Origin: Noviherbaspirillum galbum
GTDB lineage: Bacteria > Pseudomonadota > Gammaproteobacteria > Burkholderiales > Burkholderiaceae_D
Length of the DNA: 64,000 nucleotides
Direction of reading: 5' to 3'
Assembly (NCBI RefSeq): GCF_010974945.1
Contig: NZ_JAAIVB010000078.1
Coordinates: 186,001-250,000 of the forward strand
Under the pieces are notes generated by a model that had not been told where the DNA came from, ran no database searches, and worked only from the letters and a program-made list of their open reading frames with translations. Each line of letters opens with the position of its first letter. Within the stretch, counting starts at the first letter, position 1. A program made the position numbers and the translations under genes. Positions 20,373 to 27,787 of this stretch are shown piece by piece.

Positions 20373-21203
20373 TCAGAAGCAGCGCGCGGCAAGCGGCTGG
20401 CGCGCCGGCTGGCCGGGTTCGGCCGGCGCGTCCATGTCCGCTTGTCCGCCGGGTGCGCCGGCGTCGCGGTACAGCTTCGCGATCATGTCGTCGGTGACCG
20501 CCTCGCGGGGAAGATCGAACATGATGCGGCCGTCGCGCAGGCCGACGATGCGCGGGAACCTGGCGAGCGCGAGATCGACCTGGTGCAGGCTGCAGGCCAG
20601 CGTCGCCCGGCGGTCCCGGGCTTCCTGCTGCAGCACCGCGAGGGTGCGTTCGGCCAGCACGGGGTCCAGCGCCGAAAGGGGTTCATCCACCAGCAGCAGC
20701 CCGGCCTCGGACACCAGCAGGCGCGCCAGGCTGCAGCGCTGGCGTTCGCCGCCGGACAAGCGATCCACGCGAAGGTAAAGCTTGTCGCCGAGATCGAAGC
20801 GCGACAGGGCCTCGAACGCGCGTTCCGCCGCCACCGGGGCGAACAGCGATCGCAAGGCCCGGCCGATGCTCCATTGCGGCAGCATCCCGGCCAGCACTGC
20901 CGTCACCACCCGCTGGCGCGGCGGCAACGGCGGGGTCTGCGGCGCGAGGAAGAGCCGGCGCCGCATGGCATGGCGCCCGGCATCGGGCATGCTCCAGGGT
21001 TGCTGCCCGAACAGCTCGAGCTTGCCTTCCGTCGGTGCGATGCCGCAGGCAAGCACCTGCAGCAACGTGGTCTTGCCCGCGCCGGACGGGCCGATGAGCG
21101 CGATCTGCTCGCCCGGCTGCGCAGCCAGGCTGATGCCGGACAGCGAGGCGCGCTGCGCCGACGCGGCGTAGCGGACGGATACCTCGGAAAGGGCGAAACT
21201 CAT
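20373..21203 (-). CDS. ABC transporter ATP-binding protein (PhnC-type)
   Basis: A 276-residue ATPase with Walker A GPSGAGKT, Q-loop region FLAPQTPPL, signature LSGGERQRCSLAR, Walker B LLLVDEPLSALDP and switch SLHQVD, all intact. The LHQVDLA form of the switch is typical of PhnC-type phosphonate importer ATPases. The Pro-rich C-terminal 30 residues after YRDAGAPGG are not conserved in the family. It starts 21 bases after the binding-protein gene and abuts the first permease. It energises import through the two permeases. Confidence 0.88.
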   Translation of the reverse strand: MSFALSEVSVRYAASAQRASLSGISLAAQPGEQIALIGPSGAGKTTLLQVLACGIAPTEGKLELFGQQPWSMPDAGRHAMRRRLFLAPQTPPLPPRQRVVTAVLAGMLPQWSIGRALRSLFAPVAAERAFEALSRFDLGDKLYLRVDRLSGGERQRCSLARLLVSEAGLLLVDEPLSALDPVLAERTLAVLQQEARDRRATLACSLHQVDLALARFPRIVGLRDGRIMFDLPREAVTDDMIAKLYRDAGAPGGQADMDAPAEPGQPARQPLAARCF

Positions 21204-21224
21204 GGCGAATCGTGGCGGAAGCGC

Positions 21225-22130
21225 TTAACGCAGCAAGCCGGCCTGCTGCGCCGCTTTCTCGATCGCGTCATAGTTTTCCGTCTTCGCCGGAATGAAGCGC
21301 GTGGCGCGCTGCAGGTCCAGGATCTCCTTGCCTTGGGGATCGTTGCGGTTCAGGGCCAGGAAGGCATCGGTGATCTTCTTGCGCAGCGCCGGCGCCATGT
21401 CCGAGCGCACGGTCCAGTTGTAGTCGAAATATCCCGGCGTGGTGTAGAAGACGCGCACCGCGTTGCGGTCCACCTTGTTCTGCGAGACGAGCTTTTCCCA
21501 GACCGAGATGTTGAGCACGCCGGCATCCACCTTGCCGCCCGCGACCGCGGCCACGGTCGCGTCATGCGCGCCGGAGAAGGCCACGCGCTTCATGTCGGCA
21601 TCCGGGTTGATCTTGGCCGCCAGCAGGTAATAGCGCGGCATGAGGTGGCCGGACGTCGATGACTCCGAACCGAAGGCGAAGGTCTTGCCCTTGAGGTCTT
21701 CCAGCTTGTTGATGGACTTGTCCGTGGTGATGAAAACGGACTTGAAATGCTCGTCTTCCTCGCGCTGCACGATAGGAATGACCTTGCCCTGGCTGCGCAC
21801 CTTGGCCTGGACGAAGGTGAATCCGCCGAACCACACCATGTCGAGCTTGTTGTTCAGCAAGCCCTCGACCGAGGCGGCATAGTCGGTGACCGGGATGAAT
21901 TCAACCTTCATGCCGGTCTTTTGTTCGAGATAGCTTCCCAGCGGCTTGAACTTGCGCTGCAGTTCGGTCGGCGATTCATCGGGAATCGCGGAGACGCGCA
22001 GCACGGACTGGGTTGATGGCGTCGATTGCGCGTAAGCGGGCGAGAATGCGGAAAGGCCCGCGACGGCGGCCACGGTTGCGCAGAGGAGGCGCGTGCCAAA
22101 GGCGCGCCTGGACGGTGAAAGCAGGTACAT
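21225..22130 (-). CDS. ABC transporter substrate-binding protein (PhnD-like), putative selenium-oxyanion binder
   Basis: A 301-residue periplasmic protein with a signal peptide (cleavage near PAYA-QS) and a PhnD/phosphonate-type binding fold: LRVSAIPDESPTELQRKF at the mature N-terminus, DMVWFGGFTFVQA, and FGSESSTSGHLMPRYYL. A clade of PhnD-like proteins with this RVSAIPDE-type opening has been annotated as putative selenate-binding because it occurs beside selD genes; this copy is in the same situation, 137 bases downstream of the SelD homolog senC. Direct binding of selenate or selenite is not shown by the sequence. Phosphonate or phosphite would be the alternative, but no C-P lyase or phosphonatase gene is in the window. 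Confidence 0.85.
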   Translation of the reverse strand: MYLLSPSRRAFGTRLLCATVAAVAGLSAFSPAYAQSTPSTQSVLRVSAIPDESPTELQRKFKPLGSYLEQKTGMKVEFIPVTDYAASVEGLLNNKLDMVWFGGFTFVQAKVRSQGKVIPIVQREEDEHFKSVFITTDKSINKLEDLKGKTFAFGSESSTSGHLMPRYYLLAAKINPDADMKRVAFSGAHDATVAAVAGGKVDAGVLNISVWEKLVSQNKVDRNAVRVFYTTPGYFDYNWTVRSDMAPALRKKITDAFLALNRNDPQGKEILDLQRATRFIPAKTENYDAIEKAAQQAGLLR

Positions 22131-22267
22131 AAAACCTCTTCATTGACGGATTGGAATAGGGTGGAGGGGGCCTGGCGTTGCATGAGGCGGCCCCTAACTC
22201 CGAAAGCGTGCCAATGATAACAAAACGAGCAACGACGGGTTGCCCGGGCTTACTACTGTCCGTTACC
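22131..22267 (-). promoter_or_regulatory. Leader region between senC and the ABC importer genes
   Basis: 137 bases without a gene, the only sizeable gap in the senB-senC-importer series. It holds a short inverted repeat, GGGGCC at 22167-22172 and GGCCCC at 22189-22194, without a T-run, so it is not a standard terminator. It could hold a second promoter or an attenuator that sets importer level separately from senBC. No known riboswitch consensus is recognised. Confidence 0.3.
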
Positions 22268-23320
22268 TCAGGCCATCACTTCCACGCGCGCCGGACCGGC
22301 GTGCATCTCGCCGATCACGGCCGCATCGCCGAAACCGTGGGAACGGAAGGTTTCGAGCACCGCATCCACGGCGTTCACCTCGCAGGACACCAGCAGTCCG
22401 CCCGAGGTCTGCGGATCGGTGAGCAGCATCTGCTGCACCGGCGTGACCGCATCGCCCAACACGACCTCGTGGCCATAGCCCGCCCAGTTGCGGCCGGACG
22501 CGCCAGTGACATGACCGTTGCCGGCGAGGTCTTCCACGCCGGGCAGCAGGGGAACCGCGTGCACGTCGATGCGTGCCGTCAGGCCGGCGCCGCGCGCGAG
22601 TTCGAGGGTGTGCCCGAGCAGGCCGAAACCGGTCACGTCCGTCAGCGCATGCACGCCAGGCAGGTCGGACAGCGCCTTGCCCGGCTTGTTGAGCTTGGTG
22701 GTGTTGGCGATCATCGCCTCGTAGCCCGCTGCATCGAGCGCGCCTTTCTTGAGCGCCGCGGACAGCACGCCGACGCCCAGGGGCTTGCCGAGAATTAATT
22801 TGTCGCCGGCGCGCGCGTCCGCATTCCGCTTGACCTTCGAGGGATGGACCAGTCCCATCACCACCAGGCCGTAGATCGGCTCGACGGAATCGATGGTATG
22901 TCCGCCCGCGATCGGAATGCCTGCTTCCGCGCAGATCGATTCGCCGCCGCGCAGCACTTGCCCGATGACCTCGACCGGCAGCTTGTTGATCGGCATGCCG
23001 ACCAGCGCGAGCGCCATAATCGGCGTGCCGCCCATGGCATAGACGTCGGAGATCGCGTTGGTGGCGGCGATGCGCCCGAAGTCGAACGGGTCGTCGACGA
23101 TGGGCATGAAGAAATCGGTGGTCGCGATCAGCGCCTGTTCGTCATTCAGCTTGTACACCGCGGCATCGTCCGCCGTTTCGATGCCGACCAGCAATTCATC
23201 GGGCACGGGGAAGCCCTTTGCGCCTTTCAGGATGTCGGCCAGCACGCCCGGCGCGATCTTGCAGCCGCAACCGCCGCCGTGGGAAAACGAAGTGAGCTTG
23301 ATGTCGGAAGAAGAAGCCAT
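22268..23320 (-). CDS. senC: Selenophosphate synthetase homolog, SenC/SelD
   Basis: A 350-residue protein of the SelD family. The N-terminal catalytic loop reads SHGGGCGCK, with Cys18 and Lys21 at the positions of E. coli SelD Cys17 and Lys20; it uses Cys and not selenocysteine. Further family segments are AIMALALVGMPINKLP, the glycine-rich ADIMAMGG-like DVYAMGGTP and LTDPQTSGGLLVS near the C-terminus. SelD makes selenophosphate, AMP and phosphate from ATP and selenide. Placed 22 bases after senB and beside senA it fits SenC, which feeds selenophosphate to SenB. It may also serve selenoprotein or tRNA selenation if the genome has no other selD. Confidence 0.9.
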   Translation of the reverse strand: MASSSDIKLTSFSHGGGCGCKIAPGVLADILKGAKGFPVPDELLVGIETADDAAVYKLNDEQALIATTDFFMPIVDDPFDFGRIAATNAISDVYAMGGTPIMALALVGMPINKLPVEVIGQVLRGGESICAEAGIPIAGGHTIDSVEPIYGLVVMGLVHPSKVKRNADARAGDKLILGKPLGVGVLSAALKKGALDAAGYEAMIANTTKLNKPGKALSDLPGVHALTDVTGFGLLGHTLELARGAGLTARIDVHAVPLLPGVEDLAGNGHVTGASGRNWAGYGHEVVLGDAVTPVQQMLLTDPQTSGGLLVSCEVNAVDAVLETFRSHGFGDAAVIGEMHAGPARVEVMA

Positions 23321-23342
23321 GTGGTAAGAGAGGAGGTGAGCG

Positions 23343-24311
23343 CTAGGACGCGCGGCAGCCGAGATTATCCATCAACTGCAATACAGCCGCTCGTTCCGCC
23401 TCCGGCGTGAACAGCCGGGCCCGCTCGCGGCATTGGGCGGCCAGCTCCTCCAGCCATGCGGCGTCGCGCGCGGCGCGGTCGATCATGCGCGCCAGCGCCG
23501 CGCCGTCGCCGACCGGGAAATAACCGGCGTAGGCCTCGCCGAGCATGCCGCAGTTGCCGGAAATGTCACTGGCCAGCACGGGGACGCCGCTGGTGACCGC
23601 TTCGATGATGACGTTCGCCCCGCCTTCCATGCGCGAGGTCAGCACCATCAGCCGGCATGCCTGCACGCGCCGGCGCGTTTCATCATGCGGCAGGTTGCCG
23701 AGCCACTGGTAGCGCGGCGTGTCGCGCATCGTGTCGCGCGCCAGGCTGTCGAGCGAGGCGTCGAGCGCGCCGCCGACGTGCAGCATCCGCACGCGCGGGT
23801 CGCTCACCAGGCGCGCGGCGGCCATGTAGGTGGCCGGATCCTTTTCCGCGCGCAGGTGGCCTACCATGATGACGTCGAACTGCCCGTCCCGGGCGGGCAA
23901 GGCCGGAAGGGCGGGCGCGGACTGAAAGATCACCTTGGCCTTGGCACGCAGCGCCGGTGGAAGTTCGCCCAGGCCGCTTTCCTGGAGCACGACCAGCGCC
24001 GTCGCGGCAACGATCGAGTCCCTTGCGCTGGCGTCGGCATGGATGTCGCGGTACAGGTCGGTGCCGGTCAGCACCAATACCGCGGGCCGGTTGGGGCATG
24101 ACATCGCGAAGGCTTGCAGCGACCCGGCGGAGCGCCGCGCGTGCAGCGCGATCATCGCGTCCGCACGGCAGCCGTCCCACGCCTGCATGATGCTGACGTC
24201 ATAGCGGGGCGACAGGAACCGGGCCCAGCGGCTTACGGTCTGCCAGTTGCCGTTGTTGGCACTGGCCGTCGCCGGGCTGATCATGACAAGATGTGATTTT
24301 CCGGACACCAT
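23343..24311 (-). CDS. senB: Selenosugar synthase SenB (GT-B glycosyltransferase fold)
   Basis: About 322 residues from the ATG at 24311; an ATG at 24284 gives MISPATASANNGNWQTVSRW directly and may be the true start. GT-B fold: the N-terminal half begins SPATASANNGNWQT and carries LVLTGTDLYRDI; the C-terminal half has VIMVGHLRAEKDP and the nucleotide-sugar E-x7-E motif in MEGGANVIIEA. In the selenoneine pathway SenB joins selenophosphate to a UDP-sugar to form a 1-seleno-sugar. The assignment rests on this protein lying between a SelD homolog and an EgtB-like SenA, the arrangement known from Variovorax paradoxus. On its own it could be read as a generic family 4 glycosyltransferase. Confidence 0.88.
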   Translation of the reverse strand: MVSGKSHLVMISPATASANNGNWQTVSRWARFLSPRYDVSIMQAWDGCRADAMIALHARRSAGSLQAFAMSCPNRPAVLVLTGTDLYRDIHADASARDSIVAATALVVLQESGLGELPPALRAKAKVIFQSAPALPALPARDGQFDVIMVGHLRAEKDPATYMAAARLVSDPRVRMLHVGGALDASLDSLARDTMRDTPRYQWLGNLPHDETRRRVQACRLMVLTSRMEGGANVIIEAVTSGVPVLASDISGNCGMLGEAYAGYFPVGDGAALARMIDRAARDAAWLEELAAQCRERARLFTPEAERAAVLQLMDNLGCRAS

Positions 24312-25503
24312 GGATGCGAAAGCCTTGGATACCTTGGACAAAACGACAACCCCTTTCAGGACGGCGTCTCCCGGCCTGCTCGCCCGCATGCTGGCGGACA
24401 CGCGCGAGCGCCTGCTGAGTCATTTCGCCGCGCTGGCTTCCGCCGGCTATGCCGCAGCGGAAAGAGTACCACTTCTTTCCATCATCAACCCGCCCTTGTG
24501 GGAAGCGGGCCATGCGTTCTGGTTCGCCGAATGGTATGTGCTGCGCGAGGCCGGCAGCAGCGCCCCGGGCGCCGCCCGCCATCCGTCCCGGCTGCACGGT
24601 GCCGACACGTTGTTCGATTCGAATGCGATTGCGCATGACAGGCGCTGGAACCTGCCCTGTCCATCCGCGGAAACCATCCTCGACTACGGCAAGGATTGCC
24701 TTGCGGGCATCCTGGAACGACTGGCGCGCGCGGAAGACGATGACGCCGCGCTCTATCCATTCCGACTGGTCCTTGCGCACGAGGACATGCACGTCGAGGC
24801 GCTCGCTTATACCCTGCAGACCTTGGGCGTCCAGCCCTCGCTGCCCCTGGCGCCCGCGGCCGGCGGAAAAGGCGGCACACTGGACATCGCGTCCGCCGAC
24901 GCTTGCCTCGGCTCGCCGGCAGGCGCCGGCTTCGTGTTCGACAACGAAAAATGGGCCCACGGCGCGCCGGTGTCCGCATTCCAGATCGATCGCCGGCCCG
25001 TATCCTGCGGCGAATTCCGCCGCTTCGTGGAAGACGGCGGCTATGCCAGGCCGGACCTGTGGACCGCGGAGGGCAGTGCCTGGCGCCAGCAGCGCGAGGC
25101 GCCGCGAGGGTGGAAGCGGGAAGGCGGGCGCTGGCTATGCCAGCGCTTCGACGAATGGATCGACCTGCCGGACGACGAACCGGTGCGTCATGTCAGCCTG
25201 CACGAAGCCCAGGCGTATTGCACCTGGGCGGGGCGCCGCCTGCCGACGGAAGCGGAATGGCAGTTGGCATGCGACCGGTTCGAATGGGGCCAGGTGTGGG
25301 AATGGACCGCCTCGACCTTCCAACCTTTCCCCGGATTCGCCCCGGACGCTTACCGCGAATATTCCGCGCCCTGGTTCGGCACGCACCAGGTCGTCAAGGG
25401 AGCCTCCTTCGCGACGCCGCCGCATTTCCGCAGCGCGCGGTTCCGCAACTTCTACGAGCCCGGCAGGAACGATATCTTCATCGGCTTCCGCACCTGCCGC
25501 TGA
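24310..25503 (+). CDS. senA: Selenoneine synthase SenA (EgtB-like non-haem iron enzyme)
   Basis: 397 residues from the ATG at 24310; TTG codons at 24325 and 24334 are alternatives. Residues 20-170 form a DinB-like four-helix domain with the EgtB-type iron ligands His68 (PLWEAGHAFWF) and His157/His161 in HEDMHVE (HxxxHxE). Residues 205-397 form the formylglycine-generating-enzyme/C-type-lectin fold: IDRRPVSCGEFRRFV, AYCTWAGRRLPTEAEW, WEWTAS and GFRTCR. SenA couples hercynine to a selenosugar with oxygen, giving selenoneine after C-Se cleavage. EgtB or OvoA are the alternatives; the adjacent senB and senC decide for SenA. Divergent from senB, with start codons that overlap. Confidence 0.9.
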   Translation: MDAKALDTLDKTTTPFRTASPGLLARMLADTRERLLSHFAALASAGYAAAERVPLLSIINPPLWEAGHAFWFAEWYVLREAGSSAPGAARHPSRLHGADTLFDSNAIAHDRRWNLPCPSAETILDYGKDCLAGILERLARAEDDDAALYPFRLVLAHEDMHVEALAYTLQTLGVQPSLPLAPAAGGKGGTLDIASADACLGSPAGAGFVFDNEKWAHGAPVSAFQIDRRPVSCGEFRRFVEDGGYARPDLWTAEGSAWRQQREAPRGWKREGGRWLCQRFDEWIDLPDDEPVRHVSLHEAQAYCTWAGRRLPTEAEWQLACDRFEWGQVWEWTASTFQPFPGFAPDAYREYSAPWFGTHQVVKGASFATPPHFRSARFRNFYEPGRNDIFIGFRTCR

Positions 25504-25528
25504 CGGCGCGCAGGCAGGTGGCAATGCA

Positions 25529-26830
25529 TTAGTGCAGCCTGACGGGCGGCGTGATCTTGGTCCTGATCCAGTGCGCCACGCCTTGCGCCACGGTCCTGGC
25601 AAAGCCGCGCAGGGACAAGACATGCTTGTGGTACAGCATGCCGTACATCAGCCGCGCCATCGTGCCGCCGACCAGCATCTCGCGGCCGCTCAGTCCGCCG
25701 ATCAAAACCCCGACGGCCGCGAAGGGGCCGAGGGACACCAGCGAACCATAATCGCGGTAGCGGAAATGCGGCAGGGCATCGCCGGACGGCCGCGCCAGCA
25801 CTTCGGCCAGGAACATCGCTTGCTGGTGCGCGACCTGCGCGCGCGGCGGCACGGCGATGCCGCTCGCCGGCGAGACATGACTCGCGCAGTCGCCGATCGC
25901 GAACACGTTCGGGTCGTCCACCGTCTGCAGGCTGGGCGTGACGATGATCTGCTTGATCCGGTTCAACGGCAGGCCCAGTGTGGTACAGAGCGCGGGCGCT
26001 TCCACGCCGGCTGCCCACAAGCTCATGTCTGCCGGATGGCGCACGCCGCTGCCGTCGATGACGGCGTCGTGCTCCACGCTTGCCACCGCCGTGCCGGTGC
26101 ACACCTCGATGCCCATGCGCTGCAGGTGGCGCGTCGCCCGGCGCGACAGCGCGGGATTCAGGTGAGGCAACAACCGTTCGCCGCGTTCGAGCAACCGGAT
26201 GCGGACGCCCTTCGCCGGATCGAGGCTATGCACGTTGTATCGCGCCAGCGTGCGCACCGTGTGGTTAAGTTCGGCGGCCAGTTCCACTCCGGTCGCGCCG
26301 CCGCCGACGATCACCAGGTCCACCCTGCCATCGCCGCTGCCATCCGCCGCGCGGGCGCTGGCCTGCATGCAGCTCAGGAGGAAGCGGCGGCGGAAGGTTT
26401 CCGCATCTTCGACGCTGTCGAGGGTCAGGCAGTGACGGGCGGCTCCGGGGACACCGTAGAAGTTGGTGACGGCGCCGAATGCGAGCACCAGCCTGTCGTA
26501 GGGAAGCGTTCGGGCCGGCACAATTTCGCCGCCATCGTCGCCGCGCAGGGCCGCAAGGTGGATGCAGCGCTTGGTCCGGTCGATCCGGGTCGCCTCGCCG
26601 CAGATGAACTGGAAGCCGTGCTCGGCCGCCTGCGCGGAGTAGGCGATCTGGTGCGCCTGCGGATCGAGCTTGCCGGAGGCGACGGTATGCAGCAGCGGCT
26701 TCCAGAAGTGAGTCGGATGGCGATCGACCAGGACGATCCTCGCCTTGTTCCGCTTGCCCAGGCTGTCGCCCAGGCGGGTTGCCAGTTCAAGTCCTCCCGC
26801 ACCTCCGCCGATGATCACGATGGTTTGCAT
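25529..26830 (-). CDS. ndh: NDH-2-type NADH dehydrogenase / FAD-dependent pyridine nucleotide oxidoreductase
   Basis: A 433-residue two-dinucleotide-fold flavoprotein. The N-terminal FAD motif is IIGGGAGGLELA, followed by HFWKPLLHTVASGKLD, which is typical of type II NADH dehydrogenases; the NADH fold has VIVGGGATGVELAAEL near residue 165; the second FAD contact is AIGDCAS near residue 305; QVAHQQA follows. NDH-2 enzymes oxidise NADH and reduce ubiquinone at the inner membrane without pumping protons. The gene is convergent with senA (25-base gap). A role in selenium redox is possible but nothing in sequence requires it. Confidence 0.88.
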   Translation of the reverse strand: MQTIVIIGGGAGGLELATRLGDSLGKRNKARIVLVDRHPTHFWKPLLHTVASGKLDPQAHQIAYSAQAAEHGFQFICGEATRIDRTKRCIHLAALRGDDGGEIVPARTLPYDRLVLAFGAVTNFYGVPGAARHCLTLDSVEDAETFRRRFLLSCMQASARAADGSGDGRVDLVIVGGGATGVELAAELNHTVRTLARYNVHSLDPAKGVRIRLLERGERLLPHLNPALSRRATRHLQRMGIEVCTGTAVASVEHDAVIDGSGVRHPADMSLWAAGVEAPALCTTLGLPLNRIKQIIVTPSLQTVDDPNVFAIGDCASHVSPASGIAVPPRAQVAHQQAMFLAEVLARPSGDALPHFRYRDYGSLVSLGPFAAVGVLIGGLSGREMLVGGTMARLMYGMLYHKHVLSLRGFARTVAQGVAHWIRTKITPPVRLH

Positions 26831-26885
26831 GATGATGCTCCAGTCTGATTTGAATGCGATTCATGTCCTGCGCCTTCGCTGCCTG

Positions 26886-27692
26886 TCAGGCGATGGTTCC
26901 CTGGCCCGGCTTGTGCGCGACGCGGGAGCGGCGCAGCGCGCTGAGCGTGCCAAAGTCCACGAAGCGGCGCGGGCTGGCGGATTCGCGCAATGCGCGGCGC
27001 GGATCCGCCAGCTCGCGCAGTTCCTGCAGCTCCTGCAGTTGGGGGCACCAGAGGTTCGCGCCGGAAATGCAGGCGACTTCCTTGTCGTAGGGCGTCACCG
27101 CGACCGTCCAGATTCCGGCGAGCTGGGCAGCGCGCAGGGCAGGCGCGGCATTGTGGATGGCGACGCCGCGATGGGCTTCGACGCCAGTGGTGCGCAGCGC
27201 CAGGTCATGAGGGCTGCGGCCGCCGCCCGCCTCGAAGTCCGCGCCGCTGACGATGACGGAAAAGAGCTGGTCGAAGGCGTTGCCGAATCCGCGTTCGAGC
27301 AGCGTGGTGACTGCCTGCGCCGGGAGATCGGTGACGATCGCCAGCTTGCAGCCGGAAGAGAGCGCGTCCTCCATCAGACGGGAAAAGCCGGGCTGCACCA
27401 CCGGTGCCTCGGCGCGGATCGTTGCCAGGAAATGGCGGGTGCGGGCTTCCGTCAGCGACGACACGAGTTGCCGTGCCGACTTGTTCGCCATGCCTTCGCT
27501 GGGCAGCGCGTCGATGGCGGTGTTCAGGGCATGGGCGGCGCCCCGGACGCGCGCCGCTTCGCGGAACTGGCGCGTATCCCAGTCCAGTTCCAGGCCGGCT
27601 TCGCCGAAGGCGGCGCGGCATGCATGCAGGTGGGCGGATTCAGTGTCGAACACGACACCATCAAGGCCGAAAGCCAGCAGTTCGATTCCCAT
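26886..27692 (-). CDS. HAD-superfamily protein with degenerate active site (CbbY-like)
   Basis: A 268-residue protein with the layout of a CbbY/phosphoglycolate-phosphatase-type HAD hydrolase: N-terminal LLAFGLDGVVFDTES, helical cap, KLAIVTDLPA (motif II) and AAQLAGIWTVAV near the C-terminus. The catalytic residues are altered. Motif I should read FDxDG; here it is FGLDG, so the Asp nucleophile is Gly9. The motif III Lys (GKPxPD) is replaced in GGRSPHD, and the acidic motif IV (IEDS) reads AIHNAA. It is therefore probably not a phosphatase. It is divergent from a CbbR-like LysR gene, the arrangement in which active cbbY-like genes are sometimes found. Confidence 0.7.
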   Translation of the reverse strand: MGIELLAFGLDGVVFDTESAHLHACRAAFGEAGLELDWDTRQFREAARVRGAAHALNTAIDALPSEGMANKSARQLVSSLTEARTRHFLATIRAEAPVVQPGFSRLMEDALSSGCKLAIVTDLPAQAVTTLLERGFGNAFDQLFSVIVSGADFEAGGGRSPHDLALRTTGVEAHRGVAIHNAAPALRAAQLAGIWTVAVTPYDKEVACISGANLWCPQLQELQELRELADPRRALRESASPRRFVDFGTLSALRRSRVAHKPGQGTIA

Positions 27693-27725
27693 GTCATTTC
27701 CTCGTTTATGTTCGTTTGTTGTTAA

Positions 27726-27744
27726 TATACGCAGCTCTCATATA
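27726..27744. promoter_or_regulatory. Candidate LysR-type operator in the HAD/LysR divergent region
   Basis: TATA-N11-TATA at 27726-27744, matching the spacing of LysR-family T-N11-A dyads, in the 95-base AT-rich gap between the divergent HAD-like gene and the LysR gene. Autoregulation from such a site is the usual arrangement. Confidence 0.4.
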
Positions 27745-27787
27745 AAAGAAAAATCAATTTTTTTCCGATATTGATAAGGATAAGCTT

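Noticed and set aside
22200-22225. Sigma-54 promoter (TGGCAC on the minus strand) before the importer operon
   Set aside because: TGGCAC is present but the -12 element (TTGC at the right spacing) is missing.
22268-23320. Selenocysteine codon in senC
   Set aside because: The catalytic position is a normal Cys codon and there is no in-frame TGA or downstream SECIS-like hairpin.
24449-26848. Long plus-strand open frame running through senA and the ndh gene
   Set aside because: It is a different frame of senA followed by the antisense of ndh; composition is Arg/Pro/Ser-rich and no family motif appears.
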